Shown here: positions 26,041-39,712 of the stretch, piece after piece
Layout of the letters: every line of letters starts with the position of its first letter
Numbering within the stretch: position 1 is the stretch's first letter
Source of the DNA: Sipunculus nudus
Lineage: Eukaryota; Annelida; Sipuncula; Golfingiida; Sipunculidae
Direction of reading: 5' to 3'
Length of the DNA stretch: 64,000 nt
NCBI GenBank assembly: GCA_026874595.1
Contig: CM049306.1
Span: 84,034,142-84,098,141 of the forward strand
The notes under the pieces: generated by a model
Database searches by the model: none
Seen by the model: only the letters and a program-made list of their open reading frames with translations
What the model was told of the DNA's origin: nothing
Position numbers and translations under genes: made by a program

Positions 26041-28550
26041 TTTCTCAAGAGAGATCCAACATATTGGCATATTTGGTAACAAATATTGTTTCTCAAGTTG
26101 ATAGATGGAAGAAACCATAGTCGCTTGCCAAGTGTCAGTATATGCTGCTGAAGATGGGGGGGGGGGGGGCTTATTCTTAAAGGAGGGGCGGGGGATTAAT
26201 TGTCTGGGGATGCCAAGAAATATCTAGTTTTCAAAATGATGTCTCCACAGGATTTTAAATTTTGCTGTTCGATAAAAATTTATTATTTTATGTTTTTGCA
26301 TGATTTGGTTCCTTTTATCTTGGGAACCGCTGTACCCGTCATTTACCGAAGTTGGCAGACCTGTTTGATCATATGAATTGATATGATTTCTTTTCCTGCA
26401 GATGGCACCACTTGTGGAGCCTTTATCTCTGTGAGGCGATATGCTATTTCTGCTTATTCTTGAATTATTCAGAAATAATTATTAAACTTTACCTTTCATA
26501 TAATGGTCAACTATATCTTGGGGAATAAAAGAAATTGAGTGAATGTAACTTAAATGATTTATCTTCAAAATTGCTACTTCAAATGTTACCAGTCACAACA
26601 ATTTTAAGATTTCAGTTGATTGCATACTTTATGTAAAATCTAGCTCCAAAATTCCAGCAAAAGCCTGAGCTGTTTGCATAAAATGTTCCAGGAATATATC
26701 TTTTTCCACAACCATGACAGCCACCTGTTTTTGATAAGAGCTGAATTTTTTCGTTACAGACAATCCTGCACAATATTTTAGTTGAAGAAAGACCTGACCC
26801 TTTGGTCTCTTGTTCAAATCTGTGTAGTTAACAATTTACATCCCTCCATTCTTTATGAGCAGGTTCTTCTGTTAATCATTCATTTTCTTTTTAAATCCAG
26901 TTTTTATTTTGCATTTATTTTGATTTCAAAAGTTGTTCTTTCAAAGGTTTGAGGATATTAGGACGTCGCTGATACCACACTTTCCTAGTCAATAGGAGGG
27001 GGACTATCTGTGCCTCTGGTTCCTTATTTTTTAATTGATTACAGAGTTTGCAGAGCTGTTGCAAATATGTTTCCAATTTCATTACTTTCAAAATGTTAGT
27101 AGCTCCCATAGAAAGCTCATGAATTTTATTTAACCATCAATACTTATATTATGTCATTTTACTAATAGTAATCCCATATAGTGTCACCTACACATGGTCT
27201 GAACATCCAGTACAGGTTATGATTACTTCTTTCTTAGGTTTATATTTTTGTGAAATATGAGGCAGATGTTCTCAGTATATTTTCTGTGTTAATGTGTTGA
27301 TGCATTGCATTGTAACTGAAAAGTTAAAATCAAATATATATATTGTGTTTGTATTTATTAATGAAAATGAGGAAAATGAAAAATGCAGTAATAATTTGCA
27401 CAAAATATCCTTGTCTTCACTTATAAAATGGCGCTATAATTGTTTGATATTATATTTCTATATATTTGATATTATATATATATATATATATATATAATAT
27501 AATACAAATACTTAACACTCAAATTGGTATTGTGTTATTTTAACTCATAACATGCACATAATTTATAAAATAAATATTATTCTGGAGACTGAAGAATGTT
27601 TATCTGTGCCTCAGGTTCTTTAAGTTAATAAAAATCGCATTTAAGTTAGGACCCCTTTACTGGTAAGAAGGTAAGGTGTCATTCTTTTGTCAGGCCGCAA
27701 GAAATGACATAAAGGGTTGAAACTCCACGAGAACTTATGATCTGAATAAAGTGGAACTGCTTGCAGCAGTGTGGAACCTGCTTTCAGTAGTGTCAGTACC
27801 AACCACCAGATGGCACCAGATACCCGTCAACTCGCACAAATCACTGTTGGCATGATACAATACATATTTCTCACTTTATCATATTGCCTTTACATAGATG
27901 CAGGAGCGAACTTATCTTATATTATAATACATAGTGAGGCCCATATCATAACTTATATAGCTTATAGCTCATAGCTGTAGAGACTGTAAGGTTGCCTTTG
28001 ATTTTAATTCTGAAAGTTAGTCGGTACCACAAGATAAAGGGCTAGATGCAGATGTGACACTTTAGGTAGATCTGCATGAGAGATAAGAGCTTTTACATTC
28101 AATTGAGGCTGAGGGGTATTAAATGAAGTAGTATATATACAAATGGTCTGTTGACCAGGGGCATTTAGAGTAGAGCACACATTGCATTTCAGTGCTAGTT
28201 TGTACAAAGGCTTTTTTTTAGAACATAATGTGTGCATGATATTAAAGCCAGCATGGTGGTTTAAAACATTGCATGTAATACATTATTAATGAAATTACGT
28301 GACCAGCTAATTTAACATGTAGTATGATCTAACTGCATCTTGAATTTGGCAGCTGTAAATAATGCAAATACACATTTTTTTGTTTTCTGTCATAGCCTAC
28401 AGTCAGTTTATTCATTTTCTGTTATTTGACAAATCATGGTCAATAAAGTAAATTTATTCTGTGAAACACCGTTTTGTTTGTATGAATGTTGTATGATATT
28501 TTTAAACTATGATGTGTTTAAGATGAGGTGAGCGTGATCGAATTTTAGGC
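26041..28550. other. Long stretch without recognised gene
   Basis: AT-rich sequence; a G-run at 26157-26170 and an AT microsatellite at 27474-27495 are the only structured parts seen. Short open frames lack domains or splice support. Confidence 0.5.
27474..27495. repeat. (TA)n microsatellite
   Basis: Short uninterrupted TA run. Confidence 0.85.
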
Positions 28551-28554
28551 TTAT

Positions 28555-29180
28555 TCAAATAAGCTCCCATAGGGGAGACAAAGTGTTTGGTCTGTCGTCG
28601 TCTGTCTTTTTAGCGAACCTGTGAGCTTATGCGATGGTGTGGCGTCGTACGTTGCCTGTACGTTAACCCATACTATCTCGAAAATGGCAGGAGCTAGCAT
28701 CACAATATTTTATGAAAAAAAAATTAGTCTTTTTAGATTAGTTTTCTCAGATTTTATAGGGAAAAAGCTAAAATAATTAAAATTATTCCTCTCCGAAAAT
28801 GATTCCTGGAACAATCTCTTTCAAGTTTGTTCCCATGGTTGAAGTTCAGTGACTTTTGGCCGAGTAACAGGAAGTTGAACTTAGTCATTTGTCCAAAAAA
28901 GCATACTGAAATTAAAATCTCAGAAACGGCTGGAGCCATCATCACCATATTTCATGCAAATGTTGGCCACATGAGTCCTATTGGAAATTGAGATATTAGT
29001 GGCGCCACCTGCATCAATCATTTCTGTACACGGGTCATCAGTACATTAATCCATAATTTCTCAGGACATAAAAGCAGGAGCTAACATCCCCAATTTTTTG
29101 CAAAAATCTGTCGCATATCAAATGTGGGATTGTTGTGGCGCCACCTGGATACGCCTTCTGCAAAACTGCTTCAATATATA
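28555..29180 (+). mobile_element. Interspersed element with GTGGCGCCACC units
   Basis: Head AATAAGCTCCCATAGGGGAG and GTCTGTCGTCGTCTGTC. About 135-bp units repeat CAGGAGCTAGCATCACAATA-like and AAATTGAGATATTAGTGG-like blocks with GTGGCGCCACCTG at 28999-29011 and 29135-29147. Confidence 0.6.
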
Positions 29181-29369
29181 TAGCAATGCACAAAAATGAT
29201 TCTTAGGCAGCCTTCGTTCAAGTTTACCTAAATGAATTTTGGCAAAATCATTAGACCTTTTAAAATGAAAGGACTGCATCTTTCATTATTCTAAACATTT
29301 TTATAAAAAAAATCTTATGAGTGCATCAGCTTAAAAAGCATTTTAGGCAAAGTCTTTCAGTATGTGTAA

Positions 29370-29690
29370 ACAGATTTACCAACAGGCCAAGACCGTGTCT
29401 GTATCTATAAATAGATTTGCACACTGCCAACTATTCGAGATTTGGCAACAGGCCAAAGTTCAGCCTGGATCTATTAATAACTTGGCAGACTGTCAACTGT
29501 ATCAGATTAGGCAACAGGTCAAGAGTTCAATAAATGCAGTAGCTGCATTCTATTTATAGCTTTGGCAGACTGCACACTGCATCAGATTTGGCACCAAAGT
29601 TCAGCCTGGATCTATTTATAGCTTTGGTAGACTACCAACTGGGTCAGAATATGCAACAGATAAAAAGTTCACTCAGTGCAGCCAGGTACA
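29370..29690. repeat. Degenerate 62-80 bp tandem repeat, about 5 copies
   Basis: Recurring AGATTTGGCAACAGGCCAA, GTTCAGCCTGGATCTATT, TATAGCTTTGG and CAGACTGCCAACTG with anchors at 29373, 29438, 29505, 29585 and 29647. Copies diverge and have indels. Confidence 0.75.
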
Positions 29691-29849
29691 GGTTAAAATT
29701 CATTCAGTCTAACCAGGCGTAAGTCAAGAGTTCATTCGGTGAAGTAGCTTGAGCCAGCAATTTGTTACAGTTCACTCGAGGCATTTGCTTTTCTCGCCTA
29801 AGCCTGGTCAGCCAGTGCATCAAACTCGAGGGAAGTGTGAAAAATTTTT

Positions 29850-31690
29850 CCTGATATTTTGATCTGCCTATGCGTCTTTGCTGGCTTTCTCCTTCAAAAG
29901 ACAGGTGTCACCACCTATAATGACTTTTGCACAATGTATGTGCCTGCTTATTTCTACGGAGGAATTTGATATATCAGCTTGAAATTTGGCATATTTATAC
30001 ATATCTGATAGCGTTATCATAAACAAGACTGGTGGCGCCACCTACAATAATTTTTGCACAGTGTATGTCCCTGCTTATTTCTCCAGAGGGGTTTGATATA
30101 TCAGTCTTCAATTGGGCATATGTATATATAGCTATATCGGATAACTTCGTTGTATACAAGACTGGCGGTGCCAGCTACAATCATTTTTGTGTTGTGTGAC
30201 TCATGCCAGAATTTCAGCAGGGATGTTTGTGTATTTGTTTCTTGTTAAAAATGTTTAGTACTTGCATTGTTCATATACATGTTACACATATACATGAAAA
30301 GTAATGGTCCAGCATTGAATATCCCAGTACACAGATTCGCCTTGTTTGTAAAAGCGATAATTTTTTAACCACTCAATATTTTTTATGAAATTAAAATTGT
30401 TTCTACCTATATCTTGGACAGTTTCGAAAACCGGTGACCTTCACCATTAAGGGTGAAATATAAAAAAATTATGTGAACCCCATAGTTTTTAACTATCGCA
30501 TATTCTTACCTCAAATTATAATTGTTCCAACCAAGTTCTTTGATGAATTCGATAACTGGCGACTTTGACCCGGATCTTCAAGGTCAAATCAGTGGAATTA
30601 TTGTTTCTTAGATTTCTTGTGAATATAGTTTATTTTGAAGCACTGTATAATCTTTCCTTAAATTTGATACACAAGTTGTTTCAACCGAATTCTCGAACAA
30701 GATGGGAAAACTTGTAAAATTTGACTCGTGAAATGTTTTCTACCAAATCTCTGATGTGTTCGAACATCGGTGACCTTGACCTTCATTATCAAGGTTAAAT
30801 CTTCAGATATATGTGATGCATGGGAAAACCAGTTTAGTCGATCGAAATGCGATAGATGACGCTTCAAGTTCACTTGTTTGATACAAACATTGCACTATCT
30901 GATTGCGCTGCGATAGTCCCTTCGCAAAACAATGTCAAATTTCTCAGGATTGATAGGAATATATGGGGAATGGTTCCTCTCCCTCATATAGCACACTTGG
31001 CATTTTTTTCCGACATTTCAAGACAAAAATATTGTATTTCCGTAGCGTGGTTACAGAAAAGTTTCACGACATTGGTTGAGTCAATGCCACTACGATCAGT
31101 TATGATATAAAACCAATGGAGGTACTGTTTGGTGGATTTACTGAGGTGTAACAAGAAACTATATTTAAAGGGACCTTTTCCGATATCTAACTTGTGTAAA
31201 ATAAAAACTGTAGCCCTGAGCCCATATCTCAGGAATGGTTCAATGTACTGATCTCTCCATCTCGTACCCGAGACTGGTGGCGCCACCTACAATGATTTTT
31301 GCGTGGCGCCATCCATGCGTTTGCCATCTGTTCGATGTACTGATTGGTTAAACGTATTGGGCTAAAATTATGCATGTCTGTAGATCTTGGAACCCAATAT
31401 TCGAGACTGGTGAGGCCATATGCAATCATTTTTGCGTGGCGTCTATCCGTCTGTTTGATTTGGGTAGAAATCGCTCATATCTGAGCAGTGGATTGATGTA
31501 TCAGCCTGAAATTTTGGCATATATATCCGTCTTGGATAGCTTTGTTGTAGAACACAGGTGGTGCCACCTGCTGTTCTGTTTTATAGAATACATTGATACA
31601 CTTTTTCTCATTAGTGGATTTGTGTCTCGGCCTATAATCTTGCATGGTGTATCCATCTGTATATCTGTTTGGGGTGAAAATTGCACCTAG
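29850..31690 (+). mobile_element. Composite repeat region, several GGTGGCGCCACC arrays
   Basis: 29850-30345 matches 850-1135 (CTGGTGGCGCCACCTACAAT, CAGTGTATGTCCCTGCTTAT, GTTTAGTACTTGCATT). 30416-30830 is an array around CGGTGACCTTGACC and TCAAGGTCAAAT, seen again at 38460-38640. 31205-31690 is a third array with the palindrome at 31276-31287. Probably several nested or adjacent elements of one superfamily. Confidence 0.6.
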
Positions 31691-31732
31691 TTTATTAGGA
31701 GGGGTATGCGCTCTATAAGTGCTCCCTATATT

Positions 31733-31800
31733 TGTACTAAACGTCCTAAAAAAGCCTTATTTATCTAGTCCTTAAAAAAGCCTTATTTATCTAGTCCAAG
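31733..31800. repeat. 27-bp tandem duplication
   Basis: AAAAAAGCCTTATTTATCTA followed by GTCC occurs twice in a row. Confidence 0.85.
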
Positions 31801-34040
31801 TTATTATGAGTTAATGTATCACACTGACCATTTTGAGGTAATATGTTGCAAGATTTGTCTGTAAAGTGAACATTTATACATATCGATCCTCCATTTTTGC
31901 TCAAAAATAAAAATTTACCTTAAAAAAAGACAAAACCCCTTAAGAAAAAATGACACCATTTTTTGGCTAAGGTTAAGGCTTAAGGATCACATAAATGTAG
32001 GGTGTCAACTTTTTACAGAGAAAAAATTCTCCGTGACCTGTATACTCCCACACTAATTAGTGTGCTCAAAGGTATGGATTTCAATCCTGCGCTGTGTTTG
32101 TTTGGCGAGAGTCGGATTTTTAATTAACAGATACGGACCAGCGTGTACCAAGGATCATGTCACATGACCACTTACAGGCATACTTTAAGCGTTTTTCTTT
32201 CTTTAATGTACGTGTGATCACATGGATATCATAAAAAAAACAGTGCGGCGAACAACTCGCCTACACTTGAATAATTAAGGATGAAAAAATAAACATCACG
32301 ACAAGTATCAAATGTTTCGCAAACTCTGTCCTGATCACTTTAACTATTATGAAGACCAAGAAAAGACGAACTTCCTCTCAAAGAAAAGGCAAACCTGACC
32401 TAGGAGAGCGACGGAAACAGCAGCCGTCAGTTAGCAGAAATCTATGGTGGGCCACACTCAGGTTCAAAACAGTCACGAGAGGAAACAGGAGATGAACATG
32501 TCCAGATTTGTTTATAATGTTGGTAATAATGATAAACTTAATTATATAAATTCATTGTAATTAACACTTTAATTTTTTATGTTATATTTAAAAACCTCTC
32601 CTCACTCAAGGATAACTCTTGTATCAAGACCACCCATGTATTAAGGCCACATTTTTCCAGTCCCAATAGTGACCGTTATACAGATGTTCTACTGTATTTG
32701 ACATCCTTTCATGGAGTATACTTTTTAACCTTTGATCATATATGTTCAACATGTTTTGAGAAATATTGATTACTTTTACACATTTATTTTACATTAACTC
32801 CGGGTTCTCACAATTTTTTAACCTTATTGCATAAATAAATGAGTCAGGCTTGCAATTTGTAGTTATTACACAGTACAATGTACGCCTTGTAGGCTTGTTT
32901 TAACATACATTGTACTTACAAAATGTTGTTTATTTTAAAACGGAAATTTTTATATTTTTTTGCATAATTTATTTCATATAATAAATTAAACGTGTAATTT
33001 TGCACTACAGCTCATCTCCGCTACCTTCCTTATTCTCTAATTATCATTGTTTCATAATCATATTATGCATGCATATTACAGTCACATATAAAATATAGTT
33101 GAGATACTGATACTTGTCCATGAGAGACTTCGGCATATTTCATGTAGTCCCTAAAAGCGCACAGGTATCACCAAATGTGTTTAGGTATATTTATTATTAA
33201 TGGTATACAAAAATAAACCATAATGTCGAAATGCTAGAATTTTATAGAAATATTCGTATAATCATTTTCAGCTGAGCGCCGTGACCATCACGACCACAGT
33301 TCCTTTTTTTTTGTTTGTCAACGTGGGCCTGCATGTTAACCGTGTTTACGTACAGCTTGTAGATAAATAAGTTTAAACATCCATCACAGCTACGTTATTA
33401 GAATTCTTCCGAACAGGAAGTACATGCATTTTACCAATATATACCTAGCGGAAGTAAGAAATCACAAAAAAAATTATAAATAAGGCAGTTCACTATCTGG
33501 CTTCAACTGGGGGCCCCGTTCGTGGAAGGAAATGTCAAAGAATTTTTAAAAAAATTGGCACAAAATTTTACAATGTTGATGTCAATTTATTGCATGAACA
33601 CAAATTTAAAATACTTTATGGGACTTAAATACAGCCTCAATAAGCCTTTCCCGGAAACGAATGATCGGCACACCTGGAGTTAAGTTAATTAAAACACGTA
33701 TCCCTGATCCACCAGAGTAGAAAAAAGTATTACAAAAAGTGTTCAATTTTTATACACTGTATCGGAAAAGTGTTGTACATTCAAGAAATGTTTGCCTAGT
33801 TATAGGCTCAGCAAATTGTGGTCAGTATGTTAGAGATGCAACTTCTACAAACATGAAACACAACACTTGGTGTGTTGGTTTGTTGAGTTCACTGACGTTG
33901 ACCAAGGCAAATCGGCAGGCATAAGCGTCATAAGCACCAACAAATTAATCTAAATAAATTCAGTGGCCGCCTTTAATTGATCACTCTGTTATCATTCCAT
34001 AAAGCTTGCCCTTGCGAGAGCCAAATTTATTTATTTATTC
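31801..34040. other. Intergenic, little structure
   Basis: A degenerate relative of the 5546 MITE lies at about 32605-32695 and a pearl/HINE-like end at 33060-33310. No gene seen. Confidence 0.5.
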
Positions 34041-34044
34041 TAAT

Positions 34045-34190
34045 GTGACAGCGGTATACCCATAATTTCAACATCCGGGTTTAAGAAAAATGGCAGCTGC
34101 AAGAACAGTTTCGAGAAACCGAGAGAATTGAACCTGTAATGGTTCGATTAGCGCCATATCGGCCCTCTAACATTATGACCAGGTTACTGG
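34045..34190 (+). repeat. Dispersed tRNA-like repeat, copy 1 (first half)
   Basis: TGTGACAG, AAAAATGGCAGC, AGTTTCGAGAAACCGAGAG, AACCTGT and GGTTCGATTAGCG follow the same order as copy 3 at 63023-63270. The second half resumes at about 34730-34835 with GGTTCGATAAAGACG, AACACGACAGTACTCT and CCCCAAATCCTCAAATTATA. Confidence 0.6.
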
Positions 34191-35203
34191 CCTGCCAGAG
34201 TACCTTTACATCTAGGTCTGAGGAACGCATTATATAAGGCCACATGAGGATGCAAACATTTTCGTCATTTCTGACGTCTCATGGCCTACAGATACACTGT
34301 CAATTGAAATAAACAAGACTAATCGTTTGCATTTTAGTGCACTTTCTAACACAACCAAACATGAAGGAGAAAAGTTCCGTTCTAACTCAACACATTGGTA
34401 AATCCCTCCGCACGTTCGTTGAATTTATGACCGTATAAATACAAGCATGGCCCGCACGGGTTACTGGGTGCAGCCAACTTGTACGCGATACAGGAAATGA
34501 CTCGTTACCATAGAGACGGGGTGTCAGTTTCGGTTGCGAGTTCACAAGTATTCTCTTGCATAAATGCATCATTCGTAGCATAACGTTAAGATTTTGCCCT
34601 GTTTACAACAATATGAATGCAACATGATGGAAGACCACTGCGATGCATTCCTCGATATTGCTTGAATCACGACTCAATTAGGCTGACCAGCCCAATTATC
34701 ATTGCTCACTGAGTCGGATTGTCACGGCTATGGTTCGATAAAGACGAAGAGAAGAAACACGACAGTACTCTTGGGATGTGTAACGGCAAGTGTTACGCGA
34801 TATAACCCCCAAATCCTCAAATTATAATAGAATATCACAGGGTAGCTAATTCAGCAAGTGCTTCTTCCTTACAGTTAAGTTTTGCTACAATTTAAAAATA
34901 TGATGTAGTTAATCAAATTGACTTGTAGACTGCGTAGAATGAAGAAATGTATAACATATATGCATGGAATTTCTGTTGTATTCTCACATGATGTTTATGA
35001 AGATCGGGTACATAAATGATCGAACAATCAAAACCATCTTATGACCATATCGACCATTTTTATGAGCTGATGTTAAAACATGAAAAAATGATAATTCTGT
35101 ATAAGAACGTTTACTAAAATAAATATATCATATAACAATGTGTAAGGAGTAGAAGGAATTCAAACGTAAAATAATTTACCATTCCTGGAGTGTGCTTTTC
35201 AAC
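34191..35203. other. Intergenic, partly unique sequence
   Basis: More GC-balanced around 34380-34620, with an RFX-like GTTACCATAGAGAC at 34504-34517. No supported coding exon. Confidence 0.4.
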
Positions 35204-35970
35204 ATTCCCCTGAAAGAAGAGCACTGGCTTCACGGATTTGAATAGCGAGTCTATTCCAGTGAGGAGCTCCAGATTTGTACCTGATTTTCTGTTTCCTTTG
35301 TGTTTCCTTTTGTGTTTCCTTTATTCTGATATTCCTTTGAAAGAATAGGATTGGCTTCACGGATTTGAGTAGCGAGTCTATTCAAGTGAGAAGCTCCTAT
35401 TTGTACCTAATTTTCTCTGTTTCCTTTGTGTTTCCTTTTGTGTTTCCTTTATTCTGACATTCCTTTGAAAGAATAGGATTGGCCTCACGGATTTGAGTAG
35501 CCAGTCTATTCAAGTGAGAAGCTCCTATTTGTACCTGATTTTCTCTGTTTCCTTTGTGTTTCCTTTTGTGTTTCTTTTATTCTGACATTCCTTTGAAAGA
35601 ATAGGATTGGCCTCACGGATTTGAGTAGCCAGTCTATTCAAGTGAGAAGCTCCTATTTGTACTTGATTTTCTCTGTTTCCTTTGTGTTTCCTTTTGTGTT
35701 TCCTTTATTCTGACATTCCTTTGAAAGAATAGGATTGGCCTCACGGATTTGAGTAGCCAGTCTATTCAAGTGAGAAGCTCCTATTTGTACCTGATTTTCT
35801 CTGTTTCCTTTGTGTTTCCTTTTGTGTTTCCTTTATTCTGACATTCCTTTGAAAGAATAGGATTGGCCTCACGGATTTGAGTAGCCAGTCTATTCAAGTG
35901 AGAAGCTCCTATTTGTACCTGATTTTCTCTGTTTCCTTTGTGTTTCCTTTTGTGTTTCCTTTATTCCTGT
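35204..35970. repeat. 128-bp satellite, 6 copies
   Basis: The anchor ATTCC at unit starts 35204, 35331, 35459, 35587, 35715 and 35843 gives a period of 127 or 128. The unit contains GAAAGAATAGGATTGGCCTC, ACGGATTTGAGTAGCCAGTC, TATTCAAGTGAGAAGCTCC and GTGTTTCCTTTTGTGTTTCC. Copies 3-6 are almost identical; copy 1 is the most diverged. Confidence 0.95.
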
Positions 35971-38015
35971 AAGAAGTTCCTATTTTGTTCCTGACATTCC
36001 GTGTTTATTTTCGGGAGTACAAAAAATTACCCCCGCAGACATCTCTCGTAACATAGGCCTATCTATGACCATATTTAGTTAATTCCTTAGTATTTATTAA
36101 AGAGGGTGGAGCTGATCCGTGATAACTCTTGAATACGAGTATTGATAGAAAGTATAACGATAACAGGTATCCACTGTCATCCAGTTAAGGGTGCCATAAG
36201 ATTAAAGGTAGAAATCTCTTTTTCAAGAGTGTTACGGCATTGAAGTTAACCAACGATAAAAGGGATAAATGATAAGAGAGAAGGAATGATGAAAAGGACT
36301 CAAGGGCGGATACGGGGGGGGGGGGAGCAAAAATTCTTGGACATAGAGAAAAATTAAAACCCTTTTCCACCACACTAGCGAAATCTGTTGGTAACGATTG
36401 ACACTAACAGTTCGGGTCCATTATATCGACAAAAAAGACCAATTGTTTTATTACATATGATGAAAGTTAAATATTCCTGTCTTAACATATACAGGTGGGG
36501 TTCGTGTCCGTGTCTGCGTCATGTTTCTGCTTTCATTTAACATGACCTGCAATGCTGGCTCAAGGACCCGAACCCTGCAGCTGACAGTTACGTGCAGTGC
36601 GCATGCTCGTGGAAAATGTACCGAACATAGAGCCGGATTTTACAACCTGGTGTATTTTAAACTATTTAAGATGGTGCCATTGCAGTCAAGAATTTTAAAA
36701 TGATTTTGCACTGTTCGAGGGGGAATCCCCTCCCATACCTTCCCTCTCTGCGCCCCTATTTTCAAATCCTGTGACCGTCTTGGTACCTACATTTGCGTTT
36801 TATTACATTTACAGGTTAAATTGAATAAGAACTTTCCATGTCTCAGAGAAACGGTCTGGCACTGGTTTGCTCTACATACTCGAGTTGTTGTCGGTCAATA
36901 ATCGTATAGGACAGACACGACGTATTATTTGGTTTAATTAACCTCGTCCTCTTTACAATTGCTGTGTGTACTAACTTAATTGCCGCCCATACATGCTTGT
37001 TATGTGTAATTCTGTTAACCCAGGAAGACTTATGTAATAATTAACGGAATGTCAGCATTACGTCATTTGTACTATCATATGCTTAACAGAAATTCCGTCA
37101 ATATATGTCGTTAAAGTGAGCGTGCCGAGAATTTCATTTAGCCCGCCTCTCGTCCGGCAAAAATGCGTCATTCTGACACAAATATATAGTCATTTAAAGT
37201 CAGACGGATCATTTTATTTCACTGGAAGTTCACCGCTGGCGTAATGCTAGTTGGTCATAGCAGTCGTGCGATGATTTATTCTCGTGACAATATCGTTTTA
37301 ACTATTTTACTTTACAGCTGGCAAATTACGGGTGGGAGACTAGATTCATACAATGGGCGTCACTGTTTTAATGTGTAGTTTTAAAAGAATAAATAGTGAA
37401 CAGCAAATAAATTTCCTTGAGCAGCTGTTCTGGCTTGATTAAATCCGAACGGAGGTGTCACTGGATATTTTGTATCCGCTGACCGATATACACAATTAGA
37501 GTATAAATGCGGTGTACATGGATCCACCTGGCGTAGCCGACACATGTAGCGCTCATGAATATTTTTATATGTCAAAACAGTTTTTTTTATGAATTTAATG
37601 ATACTAAATCACCCGATAGGATACTTTGCCCACGACATGCTACTTGATACAGTACATATAGGTATATATATAATATAATAGAGAAGATTCTTAGTTTACG
37701 TTATTTCGTAATTGTTCATTTAGGTTAACGAAGCATCAAATGATTTCCTACCAATTAGCCATTCAACTAGCCAATCAGATACTGTTAAAATTGTTATCCT
37801 TGTTTCTTATCATTGTATCGAAACAGGGACATTTTACGATACCGATACGATATTTGACTTTGTTTTCGGTGCCCCGGTGTATCGTCACAGTCCTAACTGT
37901 ATCCCCATACTGAAAGTCGAGGGTACTTTTGTTTTAGCACGTTAAGGCAGGCGCGGCCGCAAACGCCACCGCAGACAATCCTTGAACAAAATAGCTTAAA
38001 ACATTTCACTTATCT
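35971..38015. other. Intergenic, no recognised element
   Basis: Includes a G-run at 36316-36325. Short open frames only. Confidence 0.45.
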
Positions 38016-38019
38016 TTTT

Positions 38020-38650
38020 ACACTTGACATGAACATAGATATTGGTTAGAAAATGGTGTCATGTACGTTACTAGGATACTGACTTTGATTTTATTTCTCC
38101 TGAAAATCACACAATCTTAAATCTCGGAAGAAAGGCTGGATGGATTTGACTAAAACTCTAATCATTCGGATAGCGTATTCTATAATCGACTTTTAATATC
38201 CCATCATTGCCACTAGACCATATAGTGCGAGCAATATAATTAGAAAAAAAATAAAAGATTTCTTTCAAAAAGTTTTCATTCATATTGTGCAGGTGCATAG
38301 ATGTTGATCGTATGATGAAGCCTATTAAAACTGTGAGAGTGGCCTTGACCTTGAACATTTCCATATTTGGTGAGACCACACACAAAACATTGAAATTCTC
38401 AAGTGCGTGGGTCCATTGTTCTTAAAATAAAAGGACTTTAAATACCAGGGATAGCAAGATGAATTCGAAAACTGGCGACCTTGACCTTGATCATCAAGGC
38501 CAAATCACGGCATGCGGAAATAAACTATTATTGTTAGCCCCTTAACCTTTAGAGTGTATATTTTATATACAAATTGTTTCAACCAAGTTGTCGGACATGT
38601 TTAAGAAATTATGAACTTTACCCTGGTGACCTTACGTTCATCAGCAGTAT
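38020..38650 (+). repeat. Diverged copy of the 24830 and 30416 repeat units
   Basis: 38020-38400 follows 24930-25230 (ACATAGATATTGG, CTGAAAATCACACAA, CCCATCATTGCCACTAGAC, GAGAGTGGCCTTGACCTTGA). 38455-38640 follows 30530-30800 (GATGAATTCGAAAACTGGCG, GACCTTGACC, AAGGCCAAATC). Confidence 0.6.
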
Positions 38651-39429
38651 ATTTAAAAGCCACCGCACTGGAGAAGTCAACCTCATTATATTTCATTCAG
38701 ATTGATTTGTGTCATATTTGTGTTTATTTTTTACCAGGTTTATACTGCTTTATCGTTGAGTTACTGTCTGTGTCATGATAACTTCGGCCATGCAACTTAA
38801 AGGTATCAGAGACTTCAGTGATTAGCGACAGCGTGGTTTGTGTGTTATTTTCCGAGCATTATCTCCGAAAGTTCTCAATTAATTTTGATGATCTTTTGTG
38901 GAAAAACGCGTAATGAGATTAAGATGAAAACATGAGACGGATCTATAATATTTAAATATTGATCTGGAACCAGCCATATTTTTTTTCTTTTCTGTCCTGT
39001 TTGTTTTTCCTCACAACATCCCAAAACTTTATTGATTCTTCCCTTGAAACCCACTCTCAAACAAAATGTAATTAAAATCAATAAAAGGAATTATTGACAA
39101 CAAGATAAACTTACACTTTCAATATGGAAATGACATCGCTATGGTGACGACGCCGTCATAATGACTTCATCATTACAGTTGCGTGCAAGCAATGATCAAT
39201 TGCATTGACGTATATAATAATAATTATCAAACTATTTCATGTACATCGATTGATGGGTTTAAGGGGATACTACATGGACAAACAGGAAGAGTCAGGTGTT
39301 TATATCTTCCTGATATTTCCAAAATCGAATCTGTGTGGTATAATATTTGATAGCGTTTCCATATGCTCCCAGGGTAGTTATGCAGAGGCCTGTCGCTCGG
39401 CATTAGCGATGGAATTAAGGCAAAAAAAT
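38651..39429. other. Intergenic, no recognised element
   Basis: AT-rich with short frames; nothing supported. Confidence 0.4.
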
Positions 39430-39712
39430 AAGGTTTGGTTCTCAGGCACTTTTTTTCAGAAATCGAAGCGGGCAGGCTTTTTTTTTTTTAATTTATTTAT
39501 TTTTTTTTGTGTTTCGATAAAAATGTCAAATGATAAGGGAAAAACATGATAATAACAGATTTATTTTGCTAAAACTGTATGATTTTATCTTCTTGAAAGA
39601 AGTGTCCGAGCGGCTGGAGCTCAAAATTGGTATGTTTTTATTTAACTTAAAATAAAAAAAATTGATGCGGGGATTTAAAATTGACGCGGGCGGTGCCTGA
39701 GAACCATACCTT
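39430..39712. mobile_element. MITE with 20-bp terminal inverted repeats
   Basis: Left AAGGTTTGGTTCTCAGGCAC and right end, reverse-complemented, AAGGTATGGTTCTCAGGCAC: 19 of 20 match. GCGGGC further in is also paired. 283 bp, T-rich interior, no ORF of its own. No clear target duplication, so no superfamily is given. Confidence 0.85.

Noticed and set aside
32350-32495. Small basic frame starting MKTKKRRTSSQRKGKPDLGE
   Set aside because: 48 codons, no splice signals, no recognised family; composition alone is not enough.
35204-35970. CRISPR-like or coding repeat
   Set aside because: 128-bp tandem units without spacers; 128 is not a multiple of 3 and no frame stays open.
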